A stretch of 64,000 nucleotides of DNA from Deltaproteobacteria bacterium. GTDB taxonomy: Bacteria; Myxococcota; Kuafuiibacteriia; Kuafuiibacteriales; Kuafuiibacteriaceae. The stretch's first letter is position 1, and the number at the start of each line of letters is the position of its first letter. The notes under the pieces are model-generated. The model had not been told where the DNA came from and searched no databases. It worked only from the letters and a program-made list of their open reading frames with translations. A program made the translations under genes and the position numbers. The stretch spans positions 806,001 to 870,000 of the forward strand of contig JADJPE010000005.1 in the NCBI GenBank assembly GCA_016713425.1, written 5' to 3'. This document shows positions 44,932 through 54,712 of this stretch, in pieces.

Positions 44932-45907
44932 TGTTCTCGATCCGCGCGGCATCGGGCGGACTCTGGCCACTCTGAACGTTCTGGTCGTCTTGTCGATGAC
45001 GATCGGAAGCCTGACGGCGTGCAACGACGAGTTCACACCCTACAACGAGGTCGAAGGCTTTCGGCTCCTTGCGATGGCGGCCGATCCGCCTTGGCTCGGG
45101 GCGAATGAGTCGGCGAAGCTCTCGGCGTTGGTCGTGGCTGACCCAACCGAAGCTGACGTTCGCTATCGATGGTCTTGGTGCCCACTCACGACCGGCCAAG
45201 TCGGCGGCTACACCTGCGCCGTCTCGCACGACGAACTCCAGGCCGCGGTCGACGATGCGATCGGAGTCGGCGTCGTCGATGTGCCACCGTTCGAGTTCGC
45301 AACGACAGCCACCGCCAGCTTCACGTACAGTTTGTCGCCGTTGGTCTTGCGCGGCGTCTGTGCCTACCTCGCCGAGGGCGATATTCCGGACTTTGTCAGC
45401 GTGCCTGAGTGCGGCGAGCACTATCCGCTGACGATCCGACTCGAGGTGACCTCGGGGAATCAAACCATCGTCGGTATCAAGTCACTCCCGCTCATCTTGG
45501 AAGGCGATGCCCGAAACAAGAACCCCGAGGCGCGCGGCCTGACAGCCTCGGTCGCGACCTCGACCGGAACGCCCCTCACCGAAGATGGAAGCGCCGTATT
45601 GAGGCGCGGCGTCGAGTACGATCTCGAGCTCGACATCGACGAAGGCGCGGCGGAGACGCTTACGTCGACCTCCACCCAAGAACGCGAGCGCCTCGTGGTC
45701 ACGTGGTTCGTCTCCGCGGGCGAAACGGATCGCACGAGGACGTCGTTCCTCGAAGGACAGATCCCGTTCGAGCAGACAAAGAAGAACAAGTGGAAGCTCC
45801 CGACGGCCGTCAACGATGACGCCGAAACGGCACGAATATGGATCGTGATTCGCGACGGGCGCCAAGGGACCTCTTGGCTCACGCGAAGTGTGAAACTGAA
45901 GGACTGA
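44873..45907 (+). CDS. Lipoprotein between tonB and the receptor
   Basis: A secreted lipoprotein of unknown family. The hydrophobic stretch (LATLNVLVVLSMTIGSL) ends in the lipobox TAC with Cys near 45018. The mature part has an Ig-like or beta-sandwich pattern (FRLLAMAADPPWLGANESAKL, RYRWSWCPL, YPLTIRLEV). The only in-frame ATG with a normal distance is at 44873, inside tonB. An ATG pair at 44928/44931 overlaps the tonB stop as ATGA but reads in another frame (MMFSIRAASGGLWPL, then stop), so either a start further in or a frameshift is possible. Surface partner of the receptor is inferred. Confidence 0.6.
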   Translation: MGVRLNTPSHSRIGSGSTDDVLDPRGIGRTLATLNVLVVLSMTIGSLTACNDEFTPYNEVEGFRLLAMAADPPWLGANESAKLSALVVADPTEADVRYRWSWCPLTTGQVGGYTCAVSHDELQAAVDDAIGVGVVDVPPFEFATTATASFTYSLSPLVLRGVCAYLAEGDIPDFVSVPECGEHYPLTIRLEVTSGNQTIVGIKSLPLILEGDARNKNPEARGLTASVATSTGTPLTEDGSAVLRRGVEYDLELDIDEGAAETLTSTSTQERERLVVTWFVSAGETDRTRTSFLEGQIPFEQTKKNKWKLPTAVNDDAETARIWIVIRDGRQGTSWLTRSVKLKD

Positions 45908-45919
45908 ACCGAGACAACG

Positions 45920-48886
45920 ATGCGAAGAATCTCCAAGCCAGTCTCCTTCACGAGGCGCGCGAGACTCTCGAACTTCCCGAGACTCTCGAACTTCCCGAGA
46001 CTCTCGAACTTCGCGAGGCTCTCGACCCTCGCGACCGTCGCCGCCCTCGCGACGCTCGTCGCACCCCTCGCGACATCCGCGACGGCGCTCGCCAAACCAA
46101 CGGCGACCAAGCAGTCGGCGGCCAAGTCCGAGTCATCGGCGCCGGCGTCGTCGGAGCCAGAAGCACCCCCGCCGCTGACCAAACTGCCGGTGGTCCGATC
46201 GTTCTCTGAGGCCGTCTTTCCTTCAGCAGCGCTTCGAGATCGGGTCGCGGCCACGATCGAGCTCGCGCTCGACATCAACGAGCAAGGCGGCGTGGACGCC
46301 GTCGTGGTCGTGCGCTCGTCTACGGTCGCTGAAGAGGGCGGGCGAGCCTTCGCGGGCACATCCACCGTGACGGACTATGGCTTCGATCGGGCTGCGATCG
46401 AAGCCGCCGAGCGTCTCGCGTTCGAGCCCGCAGAGGCCGAGGGAACACCAGTGCCCGTGCGCATGGGCTACACGGTGCGCTTCGATCTTCCGCCCAGAGC
46501 CAAAGACCGCGTCGATCGAGCGATCGCCACGGCAACATCAACCGCGGGACGAGAAGCTCGACCTGGCCCCGGCATCGTCCGACTCAAGGGCGTCGTCCGT
46601 GAGGCGGGTACGCGCCGCCGCTTGCCCGGTGTGCTGATCACCGTTTTTCGCGTCGAGGCAGGCAAGCCCCAGGCGTCGAGCGCGCCCGACGTGCCGGACG
46701 GGCCGGACGGGCCCCAAAAATCCAGCGCGCAAGAGAAGCCCGGTTCTCGGGTCGGAGCCGAGGCAGCCTACGAGGCCTACGAGGCAACGACCAACGCCGA
46801 CGGCACGTTCGAGTTCTACGATCTTGGCAGCGGCGCATGGCGCGCACAGGTCGATCTAGACGGCTACTATCCATTCCGCACAACGGAGGAAGTCACCGAA
46901 GACGAGGTCCTCGACGTCACGTACTACCTGGAGCGAGGGTCTTACAACGAGTTCGACGTACTCGTCGAAGCTGAGCGGGTCCAAAAGGAGGTCAATCGCC
47001 GGACACTGAAGGCGGCCGAGATCGTGAAGGTCCCGGGCACGCTGGGCGACCCGATCAACGTCGTCGAGAACCTCCCGGGCGTCGCCCGAACCCCGGGCGG
47101 GGGTGGCGCCATCATTGTTCGTGGCTCTGGCCCCGAGGATACCGGTGTTTTCGTCGACGGCATCGACGTCCCGCTCATCTATCACTTCGGCGGACTCAAG
47201 AGCATCCTTCCGGCCGAGGTCATCGACGAGATCGAGTTCTTCCCGGGAAACTTCTCGATCCAATACGGCCGAGCGACGGGCGGCATCTTCAACGCCAAGA
47301 CGAAGCGCGCGGCGGCACAAGGTTTTGGCGGATCCGTCGACATCAGCCTCCTTGATTCCTCGATCTATCTCGAGTTCCCGATCGGCGACACGATCACGGT
47401 CGGTCTCGCGGGCCGCCGAAGCTACATCGACTTCGTCCTCAAGGCCGCGGTCCCCGACGACGCATCGGTCCGTCTCGTTTCGGCACCGCGCTATTACGAT
47501 TACCAGGCCTTCGCGACATGGCGCCCGAGCAGCGCGCATGAGGTCCGTCTCTTTTTCTTCGGTTCTGACGATCGACTGCGCCTCCTGTTCGAAGAGCCAT
47601 CCGACCTCGACGCTCAGCTTCAGGGCACCGGTCTCGATGCCGCCGTCTTCTTCAATCGCGTCATCGCGAGCTACGAGTACGCACCCTCATCTACGTTTCA
47701 GAATTCGCTGAAGATCGCGTTCGCGCGGGACACGTTCCATGCCTCAGCCTTCGACCAATTCAGCAGCCACATCGACTTTCATAACCTCCAGTTCCGTGAA
47801 ATGGCGCGCTATGCGCCCTCCGATGCCTTTGCGCTCTCGGTTGGCGTCGAAGGCATCCTCGGCACCGTCGACGTCGACGTATCGGCAACCAGGCCGCCCA
47901 AGGAGGGCGATGTCGTGTTTGGCGACGACCTCGAGGATATCACGGTCATCTCACTCGACGACGTGCCCGTTGCCAACATCGCCCCGTTCGTGGAGGCAGA
48001 ACTCGGGATCACGGACGCGCTCAAGATCGTTCCTGGCCTTCGTCTCGACTACTTTCGACGCCTGCGTACGTTCACCGTCGATCCCCGTCTCATCGCGCGC
48101 TACGCGCTCAGCGATGGATGGACGGTCAAGGCGGGCGTAGGACTCACCCACCAACCCCCCGAAGAAGACGAAACATCGGAAGGCTTCGGCAATCCCGATC
48201 TCGATCCCGAGTGGGCGATTCAGTACTCGGCCGGTGCCGAGTGGGTGCCGACCGAGTACCTCAAGCTCGACGGGACGCTGTTCTTCAAAGACCTCAAGAA
48301 CCTGGTGAGTCGAACGAACGCGACCACGACCCGCGACGGTGTCATTGCACCTCTGATCTACGACAACGGTGGAAAGGGCGTCGTTTACGGCGCTGAGCTC
48401 TTCGTCGAACATAAGTTCAACCGGAACTTCCGGGGATGGCTGAGCTACACCTTGAGTCGCGCTGTGCGTACCGATTCCGGGGACTCGAAGAGTCGTCTCT
48501 TCGACTTCGATCAAACGCACATCTTGAGCTTGGTCGCCTCGTACGTCCTCCCGGAGAACTGGGAAGTGGGCTTGCGATGGCGCCTCGTGTCGGGCAACCC
48601 GACCACGGTCTTCAACGGCGGCGTGTTCCTCTCGGACTTCGATCGATACTCTCCCATTCCAGGCGAAACGAACGGCGAACGACTGCCGCTCTTTCACCAA
48701 CTCGACCTGCGCATCGAAAAGCGCTGGGTCTACGACGCCTGGTCGTTGTCGGCCTACCTAAACCTCGTGAACAGCTACAATCGAAGGAACGTCGAGGGCT
48801 ATTCGTACAACTTCGACTTTTCGCAGTCGGACACGGTGGCCGGCCTTCCGATCTTCCCGATCCTCGGCCTGAAGGCGGAGTTCTGA
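45920..48886 (+). CDS. TonB-dependent receptor with an N-terminal TonB_C-like domain
   Basis: A 988-residue outer membrane protein. After a signal with 18-bp repeat (SNFPRL units), the N-part (about 90-190) resembles the TonB C-terminal fold: FPSAALRDRVAATIELALDI, RAAIEAAERLAFEPAEA. Next is a carboxypeptidase-regulatory-like beta domain (VLITVFRVEAG, TTNADGTFEFYDLGS), then the plug (NVVENLPGVARTPGGGG, IDVPLIYHFGGLKS) and a beta-barrel ending in YNFDFSQSDTVAGLPIFPIL. The plug and barrel belong to the receptor family; the substrate is not readable. The TonB_C-like domain at the receptor's start is unusual. It begins 12 bp after the lipoprotein. Confidence 0.88.
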   Translation: MRRISKPVSFTRRARLSNFPRLSNFPRLSNFARLSTLATVAALATLVAPLATSATALAKPTATKQSAAKSESSAPASSEPEAPPPLTKLPVVRSFSEAVFPSAALRDRVAATIELALDINEQGGVDAVVVVRSSTVAEEGGRAFAGTSTVTDYGFDRAAIEAAERLAFEPAEAEGTPVPVRMGYTVRFDLPPRAKDRVDRAIATATSTAGREARPGPGIVRLKGVVREAGTRRRLPGVLITVFRVEAGKPQASSAPDVPDGPDGPQKSSAQEKPGSRVGAEAAYEAYEATTNADGTFEFYDLGSGAWRAQVDLDGYYPFRTTEEVTEDEVLDVTYYLERGSYNEFDVLVEAERVQKEVNRRTLKAAEIVKVPGTLGDPINVVENLPGVARTPGGGGAIIVRGSGPEDTGVFVDGIDVPLIYHFGGLKSILPAEVIDEIEFFPGNFSIQYGRATGGIFNAKTKRAAAQGFGGSVDISLLDSSIYLEFPIGDTITVGLAGRRSYIDFVLKAAVPDDASVRLVSAPRYYDYQAFATWRPSSAHEVRLFFFGSDDRLRLLFEEPSDLDAQLQGTGLDAAVFFNRVIASYEYAPSSTFQNSLKIAFARDTFHASAFDQFSSHIDFHNLQFREMARYAPSDAFALSVGVEGILGTVDVDVSATRPPKEGDVVFGDDLEDITVISLDDVPVANIAPFVEAELGITDALKIVPGLRLDYFRRLRTFTVDPRLIARYALSDGWTVKAGVGLTHQPPEEDETSEGFGNPDLDPEWAIQYSAGAEWVPTEYLKLDGTLFFKDLKNLVSRTNATTTRDGVIAPLIYDNGGKGVVYGAELFVEHKFNRNFRGWLSYTLSRAVRTDSGDSKSRLFDFDQTHILSLVASYVLPENWEVGLRWRLVSGNPTTVFNGGVFLSDFDRYSPIPGETNGERLPLFHQLDLRIEKRWVYDAWSLSAYLNLVNSYNRRNVEGYSYNFDFSQSDTVAGLPIFPILGLKAEF

Positions 48887-48887
48887 A

Positions 48888-49562
48888 ATGAACAGCGCGA
48901 CTTCGAGACTCTGGCTTTCGGCTTTCGTGTTCACGGCCTTCGGTGCCGCAAGCATGGGCGGCACCCGACCGGCAAACGCGCAGGACGTGTTCGAGCCTGC
49001 GGCTCGTCAAGGCTACTACTTGGCGCTTGGTCTTCGAAACGGATGGGGCGTCGTCCACGACAGCGACCTGGGCCTCTTGGATCTGATGCCGAATCTCGGG
49101 CTCACCCTGCGCACGGGACAAGTAGTCAACGACCATCTTGGGCTTGGGATATTCATCGAATCGGGGGGCGGTGCCGGCCGGAAGTGGCTCGGAAGCTACG
49201 GGACCCTCGCGATGGAGGGTCAGTACATCCCGATCGCCAACGAAAACCTTGCCCTACGCGGTGGGATTGGTCTCGCGTTCTTGGGCGTAGCAAGACGCGA
49301 TGAAGCCAAGAAGCGGGACGACGACCCAACAGGCGACCTCGGGACCCTCTACAAACTTGGCATGAGCTACGACTGGTTCCCGGCCTACGACCCCGGGGAC
49401 GGAAGCGGCGGCTTCGCGGTGACGGTATTCGCCGAAGGCCAGTTTCTCTCCGCCGGCGACCTCTGGTCCTCCACGGTCTTCGTCGGTGTGGAGGCCTCCT
49501 ATTGGTTCGGCTTCGACCGGAGTCGTTTGACTCTCTCCGAAGACCAAGCCTTCGAACCTTGA
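48888..49562 (+). CDS. Outer-membrane beta-barrel protein
   Basis: A 224-residue exported protein starting one base after the receptor's stop (TGAAATG). A signal ends at ANAQ. The mature part alternates hydrophobic and polar residues in strands with aromatic girdles (QGYYLALGLRNGWG, LGLTLRTGQVV, VFVGVEASYWFGFD), as in small outer membrane barrels. It probably forms a channel or accessory to the adjacent receptor. No family name can be assigned. Last gene of the TonB cluster. Confidence 0.75.
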   Translation: MNSATSRLWLSAFVFTAFGAASMGGTRPANAQDVFEPAARQGYYLALGLRNGWGVVHDSDLGLLDLMPNLGLTLRTGQVVNDHLGLGIFIESGGGAGRKWLGSYGTLAMEGQYIPIANENLALRGGIGLAFLGVARRDEAKKRDDDPTGDLGTLYKLGMSYDWFPAYDPGDGSGGFAVTVFAEGQFLSAGDLWSSTVFVGVEASYWFGFDRSRLTLSEDQAFEP

Positions 49563-49617
49563 TCCATGCTTCGCGGACATTCAGAAGATGGGCGGGGGTC
49601 GCTGGGTCGGGCTTCGG

Positions 49618-50079
49618 TCATTCAGCGGTAGGAACGGAACCCCGCGATTCGGGAGCATGCGACTCCACCGGTCTGGTCGCGCCTTGGTTGGCAGTCGACG
49701 GTTGGATCGAGGACTCCCGCTGATCGGTTGACGCACTGACGGGTGACACGCTCACGCGCTTGCTGTGCGCCTCCTTGATCATCGCTTTCAAGGATCGCTG
49801 CACCTCTTTTCCGCCACGAACCCTCAGGTCCAATACGGTGAGCGCGGGGCCTCTGCGGGGAACATTGGGCTCGGTGATGCTGAGGCTGCCATGCCGCTTC
49901 ACCTTCGAAGCGAACGTCTTGAACCATTTCTGCTGGTCGAAATCCGGCGGACCAACGAGCCACACCCCACGCTCTTTGTCTGCCACGGGTTGTTTCGCTT
50001 TGGGTGCATTCGCACGCGATGAATGGGCGGTGAGTTTGTGACCACGGGTGGTGCGCCCGGCTCGGGTAATATTTGGCAT
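49618..50079 (-). CDS. Small Lys/Arg-rich protein of unknown function
   Basis: A 153-residue soluble protein with a strong AAGGAGG site upstream of ATG 50079. It begins MPNITRAGRTTRGHK, has GVWLVGPPDFDQQKWFKTFA and VLDLRVRGGKEVQRSLKAMI, and ends in a Ser/Thr/Pro tail. It lacks a signal. It is the last gene of the pilus-tip minus-strand series, 205 bp after the PEGA gene. Function unknown. Confidence 0.5.
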   Translation of the reverse strand: MPNITRAGRTTRGHKLTAHSSRANAPKAKQPVADKERGVWLVGPPDFDQQKWFKTFASKVKRHGSLSITEPNVPRRGPALTVLDLRVRGGKEVQRSLKAMIKEAHSKRVSVSPVSASTDQRESSIQPSTANQGATRPVESHAPESRGSVPTAE

Positions 50080-50284
50080 AGCGACGATCAACCTCCTTCT
50101 TCGCAGCGACTTGCGACGCCGATCTGCGAGTAAGACGGGTATCGGACGCTCTTTGTGAATGTTGTCCCAGATCACACGATCATCTCCGAGAACCGGGGCA
50201 GCCTCGGTCGATTGACGCAAATCCAGAAGTGTCCGCCATGGTCAGAACCGCGGGCGCACGCACACGGCACACGGCACACGGCAT

Positions 50285-51043
50285 CTAGCGTCCGCGCTTC
50301 AAATCACGAAATGCGGCCTCCGTAATCGTCGTGGCCTTCTCCTGGCTATCGGAACTTCGGGGGTCCTCTTTCAGGACCGCGCGCACGAAGACGTCGCCAT
50401 CGGCTCCCGGACGCGCGTCTTGTTCGAATGGCGCGTAACCAATCGCACGGATCGCGACAGTCCAGCTCGATGGCTCACGCGAGATTCGCCGCGCGATCGG
50501 CGTCGTTCCTGCGGGCTCTCCGTTCACGGTGACCGGAAGTCCCGAGGGCACGCTGACCACGCGCAAGACGGGGGCGAGCTGCTCGGGGGGCGGATCGCTC
50601 GGATACTTGCGTCCGCCGGTGTTGTTGTCGGGCGTTCCGCGGGTGGGAACTGGGAGAGAAGCGGCGGCGCTTGGCGATGCATGACTCGGAGTGACGACGC
50701 GCCGCATGTGAGCTCGACGGCCTTTTGGTTTGGGCTTGAAGGACGCCGTGAGCGGCTCGCGCAGAACGATGTGGGGCGTGGCGGCTTGGAACGGATCCGA
50801 GTTGAAGATCAGCTCATGAGGTTGACTCGGGTCGATATAGTAGTCGCTGAAATCCTGCTTTCCGCTTCCGTACACATTGGACGGTTGCGCGTTGTCATGG
50901 GTCAACGCACGCACAAGAAAGAGGATCGCGATGCCCAGAATCAGCATCGCCACAACGGCCGTCGACCAGCCGACGCCCCGCGGCGACGACTCAGAGCCTC
51001 CCAGACTTGGCTCGGAATCACGTGGGTGTTTGTGTTGATTCAT
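50285..51043 (-). CDS. PEGA-domain membrane protein
   Basis: A 252-residue protein with one N-terminal membrane helix (TAVVAMLILGIAILFLVRAL). After a disordered Pro/Ser-rich spacer, a PEGA domain (LRVVSVPSGLPVTVNGEPAGTTP) lies at about residues 160-235. PEGA domains are beta folds common in surface-layer proteins. It starts six bases after the PilY1-like gene, so it is in the same operon. A structural or binding role in the cell envelope is inferred. Confidence 0.75.
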   Translation of the reverse strand: MNQHKHPRDSEPSLGGSESSPRGVGWSTAVVAMLILGIAILFLVRALTHDNAQPSNVYGSGKQDFSDYYIDPSQPHELIFNSDPFQAATPHIVLREPLTASFKPKPKGRRAHMRRVVTPSHASPSAAASLPVPTRGTPDNNTGGRKYPSDPPPEQLAPVLRVVSVPSGLPVTVNGEPAGTTPIARRISREPSSWTVAIRAIGYAPFEQDARPGADGDVFVRAVLKEDPRSSDSQEKATTITEAAFRDLKRGR

Positions 51044-51049
51044 ACAAGT

Positions 51050-54000
51050 CTACCGTGCATCGATCCACGGCCTTCGAAAGACCTTTCGGAGAACGGGGCG
51101 AGCGTTCGGCATCGCCACGCGGATACTCTCCATCGAGTCGCCACTCGGCGCGGCCGATGTTCCCGTGATCAAGGACTGAGATTGTGTGTGCAAGATGGGT
51201 GAGGTTGGAAGACCGTCGCCGAGGTCTACGCCCGACGCGGGCTTCGCGCCCGTATCGGCGATGAGATCGGCGCAGGTTTCGAAGTCGATCGCATAGAGCC
51301 TCGTTTGGCCAGCCGCACACATCGCGCCACCCGAACTGAATGTTGTCCAGGCGATGACCTCATCGCTGACGACGGGTCGGGTGATGATTCGCTCCCCAGC
51401 ACCGAGCGCGATCTGACCGTTCGAGGTCGCGCCGCACGACTGGCTAAGATCCGCCGCAGTATTGGGTAAGCCCACCTTGCGCGTGGCATTGTCGACGACC
51501 TTGAAGAGGTAGTTCGTCGCGTCCGCTTGATCCAGGTGTTCGAAATCGCCGGAACCAAAGATCAAGTTGACTTCTCCGTTGAGCCCGAAGAAGCCGACCG
51601 GCGACGCGCCAAACCGCCGACCTCCCCCTTGAACGCCAGCAGGCGTGATGCTGACGGGGGCGCCGAATCCGGTAGGTCCGACGGGAACACGCACGAGAAG
51701 GCCTTCTTCGCTCAGCACATAGCAGTGGGTGGTGCGGCCCTCGCCGGTGACGTCCACGCAGACGGGGCTCGTCGGATAGGAGGTGCTGGGCGGCAGTCCC
51801 GTTTGATAAAGGATGTTTCCGGTCGAAAGTTCGACCGCGTAGAGCGACGATGTTCCACCAAGCCCTCCAGTACTGAACGAGACAGGAACGCGGACCGACG
51901 AAGAATTGACGACGGTGCCGATGGTCGGTTCGCCGCTTGCAGAATCCGTTGCGCCCGGCAGCTTCCACGATGCGAGCTCCGAGGTGGCGCACGGGTCCGT
52001 AATGTCCAGGGCGAAGTATCCTGGTCCGGCGGGGCCCTGCGCGCCCACGAGGATGGTTCGCATCTCGTAGCCGGACCCATTCGGCATGGCGACCTCTCGT
52101 GCCACGAGCTGTCCGTTGATGATCGGCTGTTGCACCAGGTCATTCTCAGCATACCTGTATCGACCGCGAGGATCCTCGAGCCAATCGGGGCGGTATCGCA
52201 GGACCTCGACGCCGCTCTCAGAAGTCGAGTCGTCATAGGTGTAAAGCATCTTCTGATTCCCGTACATCGCGGGCGAGCTCATGAACGAACCCCCGTGAAA
52301 TCCGTGAACATATCCGTTCGACATCACGTAGATCATGCGAGGTCGCTTGGACGCCACATCATAGTCCGCGTAGGCGGCCCCTCGTATGCTCGCATCCCGG
52401 GGGCCTTCGACCACGATCGGCCGTGTTGCGCCGATGCTAAACATCTTCCCCCACGCGAGCTCTGGGTGCGCGTCGGGTGAGCCGTCCCCGTTTCGATCGA
52501 TCGAGTTCGCGGGGACAATGACGTCCCGAGCAACGCCATTGCGGAAGGTGCCACCCGGGCCGAGTCTCGGTACATCGGTCCCGCCCAAGTTCACCGGGCC
52601 GCACGCGGATGAGCCTTGCACCTTGTCGCGTTGGTCGGTGTCGAAGATCAGCCGACCCACAGTGCCGTTGTGCTCGATGGCGTACCACGAAACCCGAGCC
52701 GGCCAACCGAGATATTCGTCGTTCGGTGTTCCAAGCGGATCCCCAGGAACGGTGAACGCGTGCACGGCCAAACGGGAAGTGAAGAGGTCGTGGCCGGGAC
52801 CCGCGCCGGTGTACACGCCCTGATACGCACGATTCAAGATGCGCGCCATTGAACCCTCGATCTTCCCTGAATCGGTGGCATCGAACGCCGAGGTCGCTTG
52901 GCCAAAGGCGCTCATCATGGCGTCCGCGCCGTTCGTGAATACGTCAGAGACACGGAAGACGAAGAGATTGCTCGCCCCCGAAACGCTCGAATAGAAGGGG
53001 ATCGCAGCCGCAGCCTCGGTGGCGACACCCGCGGTGTCTCCCATATATCCGTCCGTGAAGAACATGCCGAAATTCTCTCGGCAACCACCCGAAGATCGGT
53101 TGTCGGCTTGGTTCGAGAAGTAGGCGCCGAGCTCGCTTGGATTGTAGGCCTCACAAACGGCGACCTGTTGTCGCGCCTTGAATGAGAGGGGCTGCCCGCA
53201 TGCGGAATCCTGCGCGAAGAGGTTCGAGCACTCACCGGCACTGTCGTCGCAAACACATGTGCCATAAAACGGTAATCCCGGCAGACAGGCAACGCTCGCG
53301 ATCTTGGCCGCATCACAGAAGTCGGGTCGAGTGGGGTCGGGATAGACGACCATCGATCCACCACCGCAAGCCATCATGCTCGCGCGAACGGCGCCGACCA
53401 TGGTCCGAAGAGGTTGGCAGAACTCGTCTTCGACATCCTGCGCGGTCAATGTTCGCTGGTACCAGCGAGGCCATGCTTTGTAGGCGGCGACCATCGCAAC
53501 GAGCTCGTCGAAGGGATAGACGACATTGCCGGCGGCGCACTTGACCGCATGATTGACGCACCAAGACTCTCCCCCGCCATCGGGATCGGCATCGCAGGCC
53601 GGCGCGTTGACGTACTCGGGATAAAGCGGGAGGACGTAAGGAATGTCGGGTGCGGGCGGCCATTCCATCGGTGAGTTCGGAACGCCCCAGTCGGGGTAGA
53701 GGTCGACCATGGGCGGCCATGGGCCGAGACAAGTTGCAGGCTCCAGTTGAGACTCGTCGATCCACTTTTTCACCCAACCATCGGACTGGCATGTTGAGTT
53801 GGGCCGGTACGGCGGTGGGCACCATCCTCCGTTGCAATCGACACGGTTGGACAATTGCGTTCCGGGGGGAGACTGCGCGAACGGGCAGTCATCCGACGTC
53901 GAGCAACTCGAGCACTGCTCCCAGACCCAGAACATCGTCCCGTTCTCGCCATGATGGCACTGCGAATCGCACCAGCACTGCTCGACCGGACGTGGTGGTT

Positions 54001-54607
54001 GATAGAGGGGTGGCTTGGGGGGCCACCAGGCGCACGGATCGCCGACGTCGGCGGGCAGGTTCGTGGGTCCCAAACAGTGTTTGATCCGCCAGGGCGCGAA
54101 GGGGTCGAAGCCTTCGAGGTCGCCGTCGGCGAGCTGCTGCGCAACCAAGAGGTCCTGGGTACAGCCAGACGTCGCGCATCCGGTCGGTTCCGGCTGGCCC
54201 ATGTTCTCGAAGTAGCGCTCCCGCGAATCGCAGCTATCGGCATTCGAGATCAGAGCTTGGACACGCGCATAGGATCCACTCGGGTCGTTGGGGTCCGGGG
54301 GTACCGCGCGGTTTTCGATCTTCGCGTAGCCGCATCCGCTGTACTCGAATCCGCCGAAGATGAACTCATCCTCGAAGAGCGGCATCGCGGTCAGCAACGA
54401 GCTCTTCACCATAGACAGGCGGTCGTTGCTGACATGGCAATTGGTACAGTCGGCGGTGATGCCCATGGTGACCGATGAGTCGATCCCGACAATCGCGTTC
54501 GGGCGAGGAAGCACGTCCAGAGGGTCCCAGAGCTGAGCACTCGCCACCATGGGCGACAAGGCCACAAGCATGAGCGCGGAAGCTAGAGTTCGAAACATCC
54601 CGGCCAT
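51050..54607 (-). CDS. PilY1-like type IV pilus tip protein
   Basis: A 1,185-residue secreted protein from ATG 54607. A signal ends at SAQ. The first part has a von Willebrand-like strand with NAIVGIDSSVTMG, many Cys and Trp, and the C-terminal half forms a beta-propeller as in PilC/PilY1 (FGASPVGFFGLNGEVNLIFG, LLVGAQGPAGPGYFALD and VVSDEVIAWTTF). PilY1 proteins sit at the tip of type IV pili and help adhesion and retraction. Odd: CTNCH lies just after the vWA motif, a CXXCH pair that could bind haem or form a disulphide. It follows a PilX-like gene and precedes a PEGA gene. Confidence 0.78.
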   Translation of the reverse strand: MAGMFRTLASALMLVALSPMVASAQLWDPLDVLPRPNAIVGIDSSVTMGITADCTNCHVSNDRLSMVKSSLLTAMPLFEDEFIFGGFEYSGCGYAKIENRAVPPDPNDPSGSYARVQALISNADSCDSRERYFENMGQPEPTGCATSGCTQDLLVAQQLADGDLEGFDPFAPWRIKHCLGPTNLPADVGDPCAWWPPKPPLYQPPRPVEQCWCDSQCHHGENGTMFWVWEQCSSCSTSDDCPFAQSPPGTQLSNRVDCNGGWCPPPYRPNSTCQSDGWVKKWIDESQLEPATCLGPWPPMVDLYPDWGVPNSPMEWPPAPDIPYVLPLYPEYVNAPACDADPDGGGESWCVNHAVKCAAGNVVYPFDELVAMVAAYKAWPRWYQRTLTAQDVEDEFCQPLRTMVGAVRASMMACGGGSMVVYPDPTRPDFCDAAKIASVACLPGLPFYGTCVCDDSAGECSNLFAQDSACGQPLSFKARQQVAVCEAYNPSELGAYFSNQADNRSSGGCRENFGMFFTDGYMGDTAGVATEAAAAIPFYSSVSGASNLFVFRVSDVFTNGADAMMSAFGQATSAFDATDSGKIEGSMARILNRAYQGVYTGAGPGHDLFTSRLAVHAFTVPGDPLGTPNDEYLGWPARVSWYAIEHNGTVGRLIFDTDQRDKVQGSSACGPVNLGGTDVPRLGPGGTFRNGVARDVIVPANSIDRNGDGSPDAHPELAWGKMFSIGATRPIVVEGPRDASIRGAAYADYDVASKRPRMIYVMSNGYVHGFHGGSFMSSPAMYGNQKMLYTYDDSTSESGVEVLRYRPDWLEDPRGRYRYAENDLVQQPIINGQLVAREVAMPNGSGYEMRTILVGAQGPAGPGYFALDITDPCATSELASWKLPGATDSASGEPTIGTVVNSSSVRVPVSFSTGGLGGTSSLYAVELSTGNILYQTGLPPSTSYPTSPVCVDVTGEGRTTHCYVLSEEGLLVRVPVGPTGFGAPVSITPAGVQGGGRRFGASPVGFFGLNGEVNLIFGSGDFEHLDQADATNYLFKVVDNATRKVGLPNTAADLSQSCGATSNGQIALGAGERIITRPVVSDEVIAWTTFSSGGAMCAAGQTRLYAIDFETCADLIADTGAKPASGVDLGDGLPTSPILHTQSQSLITGTSAAPSGDSMESIRVAMPNARPVLRKVFRRPWIDAR

Positions 54608-54712
54608 GTTCGCAGAACTGATCACGACCTGAACAGGAACCGGAGTGGTCAAACCGGCGCCGCCCACCGACCTTAAGGGCCCGATCGGCAATAAGATGGG
54701 CCCTTCGCCAGC

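Noticed and set aside
45920..48886. The receptor as a second TonB protein
   Set aside because: The TonB_C-like part is only the N-terminal 100 residues and the rest is a full plug and beta-barrel.
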